From NCBI RefSeq assembly GCF_947305105.1, contig NZ_CAMZCS010000009.1, positions 1-64,000 of the forward strand: a stretch of 64,000 nt of DNA. The letters are read 5' to 3'. The position numbers and the translations under genes were made by a program. The number at the start of each line of letters is the position of its first letter. Positions within the stretch are counted from its first letter, which is position 1. The notes beneath the pieces are model-generated. The model did no database searches. It saw nothing but the letters and a program-made list of their open reading frames with translations, and was not told the origin of the DNA. The DNA comes from an uncultured Fibrobacter sp. (lineage in GTDB: Bacteria > Fibrobacterota > Fibrobacteria > Fibrobacterales > Fibrobacteraceae). Shown here in pieces: positions 7,998-15,993 of the stretch.

Positions 7998-9011
7998 CTA
8001 TTGAACCGGCCTAGAGGGGCATTCGGTCGTAGGAACACACCCACCGTTATTTCGCGGGTTCCCGAACTCATCTAGGACAACATTGTCGATGCAGACCGAA
8101 GACGGTGTGCAGTTGGCGGCGTAAGATGCCGTAGGCTGCGGAGCCGTTCTCTCGACGCCTTCGGGCAACGGAAGGCGACTTTCCGATACGTTCACGATAG
8201 GTTCGCGCAGGTACTTTTTCCCGTCGTCGCATTCGATGATGTCGAAAGAAGTTCCCGCTGCATTCTTGGCGGTATCGTTGTAGCACAGGACCGCTTCGGA
8301 AGAATCCTTGATGCCGAGGCAGTTATCGATTTGTTCACCAAGTTTCTTTTTTATTCTTTCGCGGTCCTTGTCGCATTGTTCTGATTTCTGGACAGCTTCT
8401 TCCGGGGTTATTTGACTTTGTTCTGCATATTTTTTGAGTGACTGCGAAAAAAAAGTGGATCCGTCGCTGCATTTGATATCAAGAGTAATCTCGGAGGAAG
8501 GGCCATAGAGCATTACCGGCTTCTGTATGGTGTCCAGTATGCTTTTTAGGCATTCCTTGGTTTCTTCGGAAATAGGATTGGCGGATCCGGAATCGGATAG
8601 CAGGATTGCCTGGATTCTAGAATGTGCAGATTGTTCCGCCAACTGTTCCGCACTCATACCAAATGACGGGTTGCACCCGTTTCGGTTCGGCTCGCAGGAA
8701 TCCGGAACGATTTCCGCTTGGTCCCTTATGTTGATGATCTTCGATATATTCAAGTTGCCTGACGATGAAGATTCTTCCTGAATAATCAAACTCAGAGACG
8801 ATTCTGACGAAGATGAAGCTTTTTCTGACGAAGAAAGCGGCTGCGACGAGCTGGTTTCTGTCGCCGAAGAACTTTCGATGCTGCTAGAACTGATAGACGA
8901 TCCTTCCGTGTCGTTCTTCGGAGAACTGATATCGCCGTCGTTGCTGCAATTGGCCCAAAACAGTGCTGTCGAAACAAGGAATAAATTTCTTAAATGCTTG
9001 CGAATATTCAT
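7998..9011 (-). CDS. Ser-rich lipoprotein of the YG family (L6)
   Basis: 337 residues. Leader MNIRKHLRNLFLVSTALFWANC, then a Ser/Glu linker to about residue 85. One YG motif (VMLYGPSSEI) precedes CSDGSTFFSQSLKKY, a form of the module in L2 and L3. The C-terminus carries the other shared module: CYNDTAKNAAG, FDIIECDDGKKYLREP, LPEGV and CVPTTECPSRP. The two C-terminal module types are therefore joined in one protein, which links the subfamilies. It probably has its own promoter (TATATT, minus strand, 9037-9032). Confidence 0.84.
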   Translation of the reverse strand: MNIRKHLRNLFLVSTALFWANCSNDGDISSPKNDTEGSSISSSSIESSSATETSSSQPLSSSEKASSSSESSLSLIIQEESSSSGNLNISKIINIRDQAEIVPDSCEPNRNGCNPSFGMSAEQLAEQSAHSRIQAILLSDSGSANPISEETKECLKSILDTIQKPVMLYGPSSEITLDIKCSDGSTFFSQSLKKYAEQSQITPEEAVQKSEQCDKDRERIKKKLGEQIDNCLGIKDSSEAVLCYNDTAKNAAGTSFDIIECDDGKKYLREPIVNVSESRLPLPEGVERTAPQPTASYAANCTPSSVCIDNVVLDEFGNPRNNGGCVPTTECPSRPVQ

Positions 9012-9110
9012 AAAACATCCCTTTTTTCAGCAATATACCTTTTTTTCCCGAGTTTTACAGGCAATTACAAATTCCGTATTTTTCCGTGATTGAGGGCATG
9101 TTTTTTGAAC

Positions 9111-9147
9111 AAGAAACGGGGCCCGAACCCGAACCCCGTTTCTTTTC
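9111..9147 (-). terminator. Terminator-like hairpin after rSAM2
   Basis: AAGAAACGGGG and CCCCGTTTCTT form an 11-bp stem between the radical SAM gene and L6. The T-rich tail is clearer on the plus strand (TTTCTTTT) than on the minus strand, so termination of rSAM2 is likely but not certain. Confidence 0.55.
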
Positions 9148-9170
9148 TCATAGCTCATCGCTCACTGCTA

Positions 9171-10247
9171 TTATGCTCCCGCGTCTTCGAGACGCTGCAC
9201 ATGGCAATAGGCCAGTTCCTTAGTCTTTTCGTCGCGCAAATGCAGGCTCGAGCCTTCGCAGTAGCGCCAGTACTTGCACTTCTTGCAGTCGCCAATCTTG
9301 GCCCAGCTGCGGTCACGCATCACCTGGTAACGCTTCTGCCACACATCCCAGAGGTCATCCTTGTAGATGTTGCCCTGAATGTAGTCGCCGCGCAAGCTCG
9401 GGCATGCCGAAATGCTGCCATCGCAAAGCACCGAGGACACGTTCACGCCGGCACGGCAGAAGAACGGGTAGTTGCGTGCATCCTTCTCGTAGCTGCCGAG
9501 GAAGCCTTCGCAACCGTAGTTCACACTGATGACGTTCAACTTCTTGACTTCGCGGATAAAGTCGAATACCTGGCGGAATTCCTGATTCGTCATCTGGAAC
9601 AGCGGATTGTCCTTGGCACGGCCCTTCGGGAACACCGTCGCGATACGCCAGCGTTTCACTCCGATTTTCAGGAGCATATCGAGAATCTTCGGGAGTTCCT
9701 TGAGGTTCTGGCGGTTCACGCAGGTCATCACGTCGTAAGTAAGCCCCGGCGTGTGCGCCGCCATGTCGATGGCGCGCAGCGCTCGCTCAAAGCTATGCGG
9801 GTCGCCACGGAAATGGTTGTGGCTATCTTGCAAGCCGTCGAGGCTGATGGTGATTGAGCGGAGCCCCGCGTTCAAAAGCTTCACGAATCGTTCGGGCGTC
9901 ATGGCAAGCCCGTTAGTCACCATGCCCCAGGGGTAGCCGCGCTTCTTGATTTCTTGACCGCATTCCTCGAGGTCGGGGCGCATGAGCGGTTCGCCACCAG
10001 TAATCACCACGATAAAGTGCTTGGGGTCGATGTGCGGGGCGAGCTTGTCCAGCACGTTCATGAAGTCTTCACGAGGCATGTCGGGGATGGCATCCTTGAC
10101 ACAGTCGCTACCGCAATGCAGGCAGTGCAAGTTGCAGCGCAACGTGCATTCCCAGAAAAAATAAGTGAGGGGGTGAGCCTTGATTTCGTTATGACGATAA
10201 AGGCGGTAAGCTTCGAGAGCGAGTCGTTTTTTAAGAGAGAGTTTCAT
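9171..10247 (-). CDS. Radical SAM/SPASM peptide-modifying enzyme 2 (rSAM/lipoprotein type)
   Basis: 358 residues, the same length as the copy at 5341-6417 and identical at most positions, including the N-terminal FFWECTLRCNLHCLHCGSDC with the CX3CX2C cluster motif, TGGEPLMRPDLEECG and the SPASM cysteines (CRAGVN, LCDGSISACPS, GDCKKCKYWRYCEGSS). Differences cluster in middle helices and in segments such as VISVNYGCEG versus IIGVSADCEG. It lies 74 bases after L7 and is probably the last gene of a long unit beginning at 16812 with eight lipoproteins. A weak extra promoter may exist in the AT-rich spacer 10290-10320. Retention of both enzymes, one per lipoprotein set, suggests specialisation (inference). 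Confidence 0.9.
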   Translation of the reverse strand: MKLSLKKRLALEAYRLYRHNEIKAHPLTYFFWECTLRCNLHCLHCGSDCVKDAIPDMPREDFMNVLDKLAPHIDPKHFIVVITGGEPLMRPDLEECGQEIKKRGYPWGMVTNGLAMTPERFVKLLNAGLRSITISLDGLQDSHNHFRGDPHSFERALRAIDMAAHTPGLTYDVMTCVNRQNLKELPKILDMLLKIGVKRWRIATVFPKGRAKDNPLFQMTNQEFRQVFDFIREVKKLNVISVNYGCEGFLGSYEKDARNYPFFCRAGVNVSSVLCDGSISACPSLRGDYIQGNIYKDDLWDVWQKRYQVMRDRSWAKIGDCKKCKYWRYCEGSSLHLRDEKTKELAYCHVQRLEDAGA

Positions 10248-10321
10248 AGGCTTTTAGGATCTAGGGGCTAGAGGTTAAAGTGAAAAAAAAGCAAATTCAA
10301 TCTTTAATATAATATCTAAAT

Positions 10322-11023
10322 TCAATTTTTGTCCTCGTTGATGCGGTATCTTGTATTAAACTCGATTTGGTCATAAGTTTTTCCGTCGCTACAGGTGTAT
10401 TTCTTTTGTGTAGAAGATAATAAACTGTAATCTACGCAACCATTTTCATTGCATTCAGAAGGGGGATTGTGTTCTGAATCGACCTGTGCCGTTGCTTCGG
10501 TACATGTTTTTGAATCGCATTTATATTGTTTGCAAGATATGGCGTAAATCTTGTTTGTGTATTCTGAGCTTTTGCTGCTAAACAGGGAGTCGAAATCGCA
10601 GGTGGCTGCGGTGTCGGTCAGGTTGCATGGTGTTTGTGGCGCGTAAACCGCGGAAAAACTGCTGTAGGAGAGTGCCTCGCTGCTGGAACTGTAAGCTTCA
10701 ATGCTGCTGGAACTGCTTAAGTCGAGTGAAGGGGGGCATTCTATCGCTCCGCAACCATATGTCGGCACAGGAGTTTCGTAGCTTGAGCTTGATTCTACAA
10801 AGCTAGAACTTGTTTCTACAAAACTAGAGCTTGATTCCTCGCCATTTGCCTCGCTGCTCACGGGAATCGACGAGCAGAGTCCAGTGTCGCAGGGCACTTC
10901 GATTCCGTATAGGGCTGGGGACACTTGGGGGTCATCTTCTGCTGAAGACGAAGTGTTGTCACAACTGGCCCAGAAAAATCCGGTCAGTGCGAGTGCAATC
11001 TTTTTCCAATGTTTGTAGAACAT
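10322..11023 (-). CDS. Ser-rich lipoprotein of the YG family (L7)
   Basis: 233 residues. Leader MFYKHWKKIALALTGFFWASC. Two YG motifs, both joined to Cys-x4-Cys: LYGIEVPCDTGLC and TYGCGAIEC, separated and followed by poly-Ser. The C-terminal half has several Cys (CNLTDTAATC, SCKQYKC, KTCTEA) and ends with the module CSDGKTYDQIEFNTRYR, which matches CDNGKVYNEAEF of the three genes at the far end of the block. Fifteen bases separate it from L8. Confidence 0.85.
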   Translation of the reverse strand: MFYKHWKKIALALTGFFWASCDNTSSSAEDDPQVSPALYGIEVPCDTGLCSSIPVSSEANGEESSSSFVETSSSFVESSSSYETPVPTYGCGAIECPPSLDLSSSSSIEAYSSSSEALSYSSFSAVYAPQTPCNLTDTAATCDFDSLFSSKSSEYTNKIYAISCKQYKCDSKTCTEATAQVDSEHNPPSECNENGCVDYSLLSSTQKKYTCSDGKTYDQIEFNTRYRINEDKN

Positions 11024-11038
11024 AGATATGGTTATTGT

Positions 11039-11404
11039 CTAGTGGGTGTCTTCTTTTTCGTAATATCTTGACTCGATTTCGTCTTGGGGGATAGGGTTGC
11101 CTTGAGCATCGTAGCAGCTCATAACCGTTTCGTTTTCTTGTTTGTAGCAAGAAGCTCCATCTTCACATTTGTAATAATCGGTACATGGATCACGAGGGAT
11201 GAATGTGCATTTTTCATCTTTGTCAGGAGATTCATAATCTTCTGGGTTCTCGCAAAAATAAAAGTCGATACCATATTCAGGGCAACCTCCCCCTTTAAAG
11301 GTGCATGCGGTTTTCTCATCGCTGGATGACGAATCGTCGCCACAACCGAACCAGAACAGGGCTGCTATTGCAAGAACAAATTTTTTCCAATGTTTTCGAA
11401 ACAT
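11039..11404 (-). CDS. Small Cys-rich lipoprotein of the YG family (L8)
   Basis: 121 residues, without a Ser linker apart from DDSSSSDE. Leader MFRKHWKKFVLAIAALFWFGC. One YG motif of the CPxYG type (GGCPEYGIDFYFC). The rest is Cys-rich and acidic: CTFIPRDPCTDYYKCEDGASC, then CYDAQGNPIPQDEIESRYYE. The start codon directly follows a repeat string (ACTGTTTACTAACC on the coding strand), so there is no normal Shine-Dalgarno sequence of its own. Confidence 0.82.
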   Translation of the reverse strand: MFRKHWKKFVLAIAALFWFGCGDDSSSSDEKTACTFKGGGCPEYGIDFYFCENPEDYESPDKDEKCTFIPRDPCTDYYKCEDGASCYKQENETVMSCYDAQGNPIPQDEIESRYYEKEDTH

Positions 11405-11405
11405 G

Positions 11406-11449
11406 GTTAGTAAACAGTGGTTAGTGGTTGGTGGTTAGGAATTAGGAGT
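11406..11449. repeat. Low-complexity TGGTTAG string next to the L8 start codon
   Basis: GGTTAGTAAACAGTGGTTAG followed by TGGTTGGTGGTTAGG. It also covers the last codons of L9. Almost the same words sit next to the trpB start at 35208-35249. Confidence 0.6.
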
Positions 11450-12286
11450 TGATTGTGCGTTGTTTGTTTCTCTGGCGAGACATTGCTTGAGCTGCTGTTC
11501 AAGTTCCTTGAACCTGTCCTCGAAAATCTTATTGATTTCTTCGTCCAGAGCGGGCTTGTTTGCTTCCCATTCTTCCATCATCTTCTGGTATTTCTTGTAT
11601 TCTTCCGTAGGCTGTTTGGTGCCGTCGCTGCAAACCTCTTCTACGGTAACTGCTACAGGGGCGCCGTACAGGGCGACAAAGCGCTCAAGCGAGTCTTTCA
11701 TTTCCTTGAGGCATTGGGGGAAGTTGCTCCAGTTGATTCTGTCAAGAGGCGCTTCGGCCCGTTCTGCCTTTGGACGCGGGTCGACAATGCTGTCGATGAC
11801 GTCTACCATTTCCATCTCAGCCTGCTGTTTTGCGTTCATCTTCAAAATGTCGGCCGAATAGGCTGGCGGGTAATAGCTTACGATCGAATCGCCGGGCACA
11901 CAAGTCTTTTCCGTTACAGATACACCATAAAGTGTATCTGACGGCACGCTATTCGGATCAATGCTTGAACTCGATTCTCCGAATACGGGTAAATCTCCGT
12001 AAAGAGGGGCGAAATCTTCGATGCTGGAACTTTCGGGCTTGGCCGCCTTGGAACTGGACGATGCAATCGTTGTGCTGGAACCGGATCCTGCCGCATTGCC
12101 GGATGCGGATTCTTCCGAACTGGACGAAGGTGTCGTTTCGTCGGGACCGGGTACGGGAGTGCCGCAAACATCCGACGGGCAGCCGTATTCGGGAGCGCTG
12201 TAACTGACAGAGGAAGAATCGTCGCAACTGGCCCAGAAGAGGGCGACCGTGGTGAGCAGAACTTTTTTCAAGTATTTGTTTAACAT
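11435..12286 (-). CDS. Ser-rich lipoprotein of the YG family (L9)
   Basis: 283 residues. Leader MLNKYLKKVLLTTVALFWASC. Four YG motifs: APEYGCPSDVCG with Cys-x4-Cys soon after lipidation, APLYGDLPVFG, DTLYGVSVTEKTC and VALYGAPVAV. The last leads straight into VCSDGTKQPTEEYKKYQKMM and a charged helical end (EEINKIFEDRFKELEQQL), the same module as L2 and L3. Its final codons lie in a repeat string, so the exact C-terminus may vary between strains. Confidence 0.85.
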   Translation of the reverse strand: MLNKYLKKVLLTTVALFWASCDDSSSVSYSAPEYGCPSDVCGTPVPGPDETTPSSSSEESASGNAAGSGSSTTIASSSSKAAKPESSSIEDFAPLYGDLPVFGESSSSIDPNSVPSDTLYGVSVTEKTCVPGDSIVSYYPPAYSADILKMNAKQQAEMEMVDVIDSIVDPRPKAERAEAPLDRINWSNFPQCLKEMKDSLERFVALYGAPVAVTVEEVCSDGTKQPTEEYKKYQKMMEEWEANKPALDEEINKIFEDRFKELEQQLKQCLARETNNAQSTPNS

Positions 12287-12315
12287 AATGGTGTTCGGTT
12301 GAAATAAAGAGTCTG

Positions 12316-13323
12316 TTAAGTTTCGGGTTTTTCAGGGCAGTTGATGGATGGGTAGCATCCACCGATGGGTTGTTCGTTCCCGTTTTCATCTATGGTAAAT
12401 GCGTCAATGCAAATGTCCGCTTCTCTAGTGCAGTTTTGGGCATAACCGTAACCTGACGCTGGAGTAGGTGGAACAGGATTAACACCTTCGGGCAATTCCT
12501 TTTGCGTTTCGGGAAGGTCCATGTATAGGTTTTGGAATCTCAGGTATTTTTTTCCGTCTTTGCATGCAATGATGTCGAATACCTTGCCCGAATCGTTTAC
12601 GGCAGTATCGTTGTAACAATATACAGCCATTCCACCATAAGTCGGTACAGGGACTTCGAAACTGGAACTGGATTCTGCAACATCGCTAGAACTTGAAATA
12701 GTCCCTTCGGAGCTGGAACTGCTGGGAAACTCGGCTAAATACTCTTCCAGTGTATAGAGCTTATCGCGACCTTGCTTATCGCGACCTTGTACTAGGGCCC
12801 CGTCGCCCTCTTTTAGGACCGATATACTACTATGCGCTTTGCGTTGAATCCCGTCGGAGCATATATAGTTCGCAATATAATCATATCGGAGACAATTGGG
12901 AACTGTAAGGGTTCCATAAATTGCATTTGCATTGGTAAAAGCTAGTAGAGTTTCTGTTTTTAGCTGTTTTTTGGAGTGTGCCTGGTTTCTGTACTGTAAA
13001 CATTCGCCTGTTTCGTTCAAGCCTATTGAGGAACAAACTACGTTCGTATCACTGGCAAGATGATGAGTGCCAGAAAATTTTATGCTGGAACTTTCGGGCT
13101 TGGCGGCCTCGGAACTTGACGATGCAATAGCCTCGCTAGAACTAGACTGCGCATCATTTGCCCCGCTGCTTTCGGGAATTTCCATACAAGTATCCGAGTC
13201 GCAGACCACCCCGTATGTGGGAGCTTCAACAACAAGGCTTTTTGCAGATGAGGAATCATCGCAACTGGTCCAAAACATTGCGGCCAACGTAAGAGCAAAT
13301 TTTTTCCAGTGATTATAGAACAT
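12316..13323 (-). CDS. Ser-rich lipoprotein of the YG family (L10)
   Basis: 335 residues. Leader MFYNHWKKFALTLAAMFWTSC. YG motifs: APTYGVVCDSDTC (with Cys-x4-Cys), NAIYGTLTVPNC and PVPTYGGMAVYC, plus a GYGYA. The middle region (residues about 80-200) holds CSSIGLNETGEC, CLRYDYIANYIC and a short duplication GRDKQGRDKLYT. The last part is the shared module CYNDTAVNDSG, FDIIACKDGKKYLR, LPEGV, CTREADIC, GCYPSINCPEKP, as in L4, L6 and L11. Confidence 0.85.
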   Translation of the reverse strand: MFYNHWKKFALTLAAMFWTSCDDSSSAKSLVVEAPTYGVVCDSDTCMEIPESSGANDAQSSSSEAIASSSSEAAKPESSSIKFSGTHHLASDTNVVCSSIGLNETGECLQYRNQAHSKKQLKTETLLAFTNANAIYGTLTVPNCLRYDYIANYICSDGIQRKAHSSISVLKEGDGALVQGRDKQGRDKLYTLEEYLAEFPSSSSSEGTISSSSDVAESSSSFEVPVPTYGGMAVYCYNDTAVNDSGKVFDIIACKDGKKYLRFQNLYMDLPETQKELPEGVNPVPPTPASGYGYAQNCTREADICIDAFTIDENGNEQPIGGCYPSINCPEKPET

Positions 13324-13348
13324 ATATTTTCTCAGTTATGTGTAATAA

Positions 13349-14161
13349 TTAATTCGGCTTTTCGGGGCAGTCGATGATGGGGTGGCAGCCGGCAAGCGAA
13401 TCTTGCTCGGCTGGAATGTTGGGATTCCGTTCGATGCAAATGTCCGATTCGCTTGTGCAGTTCGCTGCTCTGGTTGTACCGGCCGTGGGCGCAAAGACCT
13501 GGACTCCGTCTGGAAGGGGCGTGTCCTTGGTTGCATCATAGGGATTCCTTAGGTATTTTTTCTTGGATGACTCGATGATGCCATCGCCCGACTTTGGCCC
13601 GCATTCGATAATCTCGAATTCAACCCCTTCCGCATTGTTTTCGGTAGTGTTGAAACAGTTGTATGTAATTCCGTACAACGTGGAACTCATGCGGAGTTCG
13701 CTGCTGGAACTGGTGGAGGGAACTCCGTACGCCGGCACACTCATGCGGATTACACTGCTGGAACTTTCGGTTGAGGAACTGCTTTTGGGCCTGATGCTGG
13801 AACTGGTGGAGGGAACTCCGTACGCCGGCACACTCATGCGGATTACACTGCTGGAACTTTCGGTTGAGGAACTGCTTTTGGGCCTGATGCTGGAACTGGT
13901 GGAGGGAACTCCGTACGCCGGCACACTCATGCGGATTTCGCTGCTGGAACTTTCGGCAGAAGAACTGCTTTCGGGCCTGATGCTGGAACTGGTGAAGGGG
14001 ATCCCGTACATCGTGGAACTCATGCGGATTTCGCTGCTGGACGAACTGTATTCCGGATTCGAATTGTTATCACCGCCCGTGACGGATATTGTGTCTCCGC
14101 AACTGCTCCAAAAGAATGCAGTCAGCGCGACGGCGAATTTTTCAAAGTGTTTGTAGAACAT
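13349..14161 (-). CDS. YG lipoprotein with near-perfect tandem repeats (L11)
   Basis: 270 residues. Leader MFYKHFEKFAVALTAFFWSSC. Residues about 45-165 are a tandem array: a 31-residue unit (RMSVPAYGVPSTSSSIRPK, then SSSSTESSSSV) with AYGVP in each of three copies, flanked by MYGIP and LYGIT in degenerate copies, five YG motifs in all. At the DNA level the period is 93 bp. After the array comes CFNTTENNAEGVEFEIIECG, KKYLRNP, LPDGV, CTSESDIC and GCHPIIDCPEKP, the module of L4, L6 and L10. Such an array presents repeated identical YG sites between Ser linkers, as expected of a repeated substrate core (inference). Confidence 0.87.
   Translation of the reverse strand: MFYKHFEKFAVALTAFFWSSCGDTISVTGGDNNSNPEYSSSSSEIRMSSTMYGIPFTSSSIRPESSSSAESSSSEIRMSVPAYGVPSTSSSIRPKSSSSTESSSSVIRMSVPAYGVPSTSSSIRPKSSSSTESSSSVIRMSVPAYGVPSTSSSSELRMSSTLYGITYNCFNTTENNAEGVEFEIIECGPKSGDGIIESSKKKYLRNPYDATKDTPLPDGVQVFAPTAGTTRAANCTSESDICIERNPNIPAEQDSLAGCHPIIDCPEKPN
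13741..14019. repeat. 93-bp tandem repeat, three copies
   Basis: Copies start at 13741, 13834 and 13927 (TCATGCGGATT...). The first two are practically identical; the third differs at a few positions. Each encodes 31 residues with one AYGVP motif. Confidence 0.9.
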
Positions 14162-14214
14162 GGCTTATTTCCTCCTATCCTCAAATCTACCCGATTGATA
14201 ATCTTTATTTGTTC

Positions 14215-14904
14215 TTAGTTGTCCTGCTTATTCACGGGAGCGTCGTAGTACATCTGGAATTCGGCTTCGTTGTAGACTTTGCCGTTGTCGCACTTGTATT
14301 GCTTTTCGGAAATGGAGACCACTCCGTACGCGGGGCAAACGTCTCCCGAACAAGGTAGGGACTGGTAGGCTTCCTTGGTCTCTTCCTCGCAGGTTACGCC
14401 GTCTTCGCACTTATATACCGTGTTTCCGTTGTTGTTTTGGGTGGCTTGACAGGCCGTTTTACTCGACACTCCGTATTTGGCGATGATTTCGCCGAGGGAA
14501 TCAAGTGCTATGGGGGCGACTACGCCGTATTTGGCCGCGATTACGCCGTACAGGGCGACCATGGAATCGGCAGTAAACGGACCGCAAATATCCGACGGGC
14601 AACCGTACAGATCGATGGGCTCGTCTAGCAGGGAACTGCTGCTGCGCGGATTATCCACACTTGTGCTGCTTTCGGTGGCTACGCTGTTCGGCTCCGAGGT
14701 GCTGGATGCCGCGCTTGTGGCTTCGCCGGATGATGCGGCCTCGTTTCCTGAGGTTGCGTTGGAACTGGATGAGGCTCCTCCGGTTACGGAACTGGAGGGA
14801 GTCTCGTTTTCAACCGAGACCGGACTAGAAGATGTGTCGTCGCAACTGACCCAGAAGAATCCGGCCAGGGCGAGTACGATTTTTTTCCAGTGCTTGTAAA
14901 ACAT
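14215..14904 (-). CDS. YG lipoprotein with Ala/Ser linker (L12)
   Basis: 229 residues. Leader MFYKHWKKIVLALAGFFWVSC, then an Ala/Ser/Thr linker to about residue 88. Five YG motifs: DLYGCPSDICGPF (Cys-x4-Cys), VALYGVIAAKYGVV (two), IIAKYGVSSKTAC and VCPAYGVVSISEK. The last begins the module YGVVSISEKQYKCDNGKVYNEAEFQ that L13 and L14 share. Other cysteines: CQATQNN, KCEDGVTCEEE and PCSGDVC. Closely related to the next gene, L13, so the two look like a tandem duplication. Confidence 0.86.
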   Translation of the reverse strand: MFYKHWKKIVLALAGFFWVSCDDTSSSPVSVENETPSSSVTGGASSSSNATSGNEAASSGEATSAASSTSEPNSVATESSTSVDNPRSSSSLLDEPIDLYGCPSDICGPFTADSMVALYGVIAAKYGVVAPIALDSLGEIIAKYGVSSKTACQATQNNNGNTVYKCEDGVTCEEETKEAYQSLPCSGDVCPAYGVVSISEKQYKCDNGKVYNEAEFQMYYDAPVNKQDN

Positions 14905-14921
14905 TCAACTCCTCCTTTTTT

Positions 14922-15965
14922 TTATTTCTCTTTGTTACAGGTCCCGTCGAACACGCAGGGCGGGCCGTACAGGGCAATGGGAGCTTGGATAGAATCCTTG
15001 TGAATGACTATTTCCTTGATTTCGGGCAGCGTGTCGTAGAGCATCTGGAATTCGGCCTCGTTGTAGACTTGGCCATTGTCGCATGTGTACGTTTTCTTGG
15101 AAATCTTGACCACTCCGTACTTGGGGCAAACATCGCCGTTGCATGCAGGAGCTTGCGTTCCTGTAGTCGTTTCTTCTACGCAAGTCACTCCGTCACTGCA
15201 TTTGTATGTAACAGTTCCGTCTTTGGACATGGATGGTTCGCAAGTCGGTTTGTTCGGCACCCCATACTTAGCGATGATTTGAGTAAATGAACTTGAACTT
15301 TCAGGGCGTATTACGCCATATTTTGCAACAATCTGGGAGAAGGAACTAGAACTGGAACTCTTGGGGCGAATTACGCCGTATTTGGCGGCAATCTGGGAGA
15401 TGGAGTCGGAGATGGTGACGGAATCGGTGATAAACGGACCGCAGATGTCCGAGGGGCATCCGTACAGGTCGACAGGCTCGTCCAAATGACTGTTGCTGGA
15501 ACGGGGCTTTTTGACACTGGAACTGCTTTTGGCACTGCTGGCAGGCTCGGAGCTAGAACTCGAAACGCTGCTGGCGGTGCTTTCGGCGCTGGATTCCTCG
15601 CTTGCTTCTTCTGCGCTGGACGCTGCGCTCTTGGCTGATTCGCTGGATGCGGCGCTTGTTGTGCTAGAAGCAGCATTGCCGTGAGATTCACTACTCGGGT
15701 TCGAGGAACTGCTGGCCGCACTTTTTGCGCTGGACGTTGCACTTGCGGCTGCAACACTGGAAGTGGCACTCTTGGCCGTTTCGCTAGAGGCTGCACTTTT
15801 CGCTTTAGAACTAGAAGAGCCCCCCTCCCCTTCGGTATTCTCGTTGATGGAACTGGACGGAGTATCCTCGTTCACTGCAACGGGACCGGATGCGGTTTCG
15901 TCGCAGCTGGCCCAGAAGAACCCGGTCAGGGCAATGGCAATTTTTTTCCAGTGTTTGTAAAGCAT
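14922..15965 (-). CDS. YG lipoprotein with long Ala/Ser linker (L13)
   Basis: 347 residues. Leader MLYKHWKKIAIALTGFFWASC, then about 130 residues made almost only of Ala, Ser, Glu and Lys. Six YG motifs: DLYGCPSDICGPF; three of the form AKYGV (IAAKYGVIRPK, IVAKYGVIRPE, IIAKYGVPNKP) spaced by Ser runs; VCPKYGVVKISKKTY; and IALYGPPC near the end. The C-terminal module CDNGQVYNEAEFQ matches L12 and L14. The array and linker resemble L11 in design but not in sequence, so repeats of YG arose more than once (inference). Confidence 0.86.
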   Translation of the reverse strand: MLYKHWKKIAIALTGFFWASCDETASGPVAVNEDTPSSSINENTEGEGGSSSSKAKSAASSETAKSATSSVAAASATSSAKSAASSSSNPSSESHGNAASSTTSAASSESAKSAASSAEEASEESSAESTASSVSSSSSEPASSAKSSSSVKKPRSSNSHLDEPVDLYGCPSDICGPFITDSVTISDSISQIAAKYGVIRPKSSSSSSFSQIVAKYGVIRPESSSSFTQIIAKYGVPNKPTCEPSMSKDGTVTYKCSDGVTCVEETTTGTQAPACNGDVCPKYGVVKISKKTYTCDNGQVYNEAEFQMLYDTLPEIKEIVIHKDSIQAPIALYGPPCVFDGTCNKEK

Positions 15966-15993
15966 TTTTTTTGTTCCTTTCGGTTTGTTGACG

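Noticed and set aside
13741-14019. CRISPR-like array
   Set aside because: The repeats are contiguous 93-bp coding units without spacers and stay in frame with a lipoprotein.
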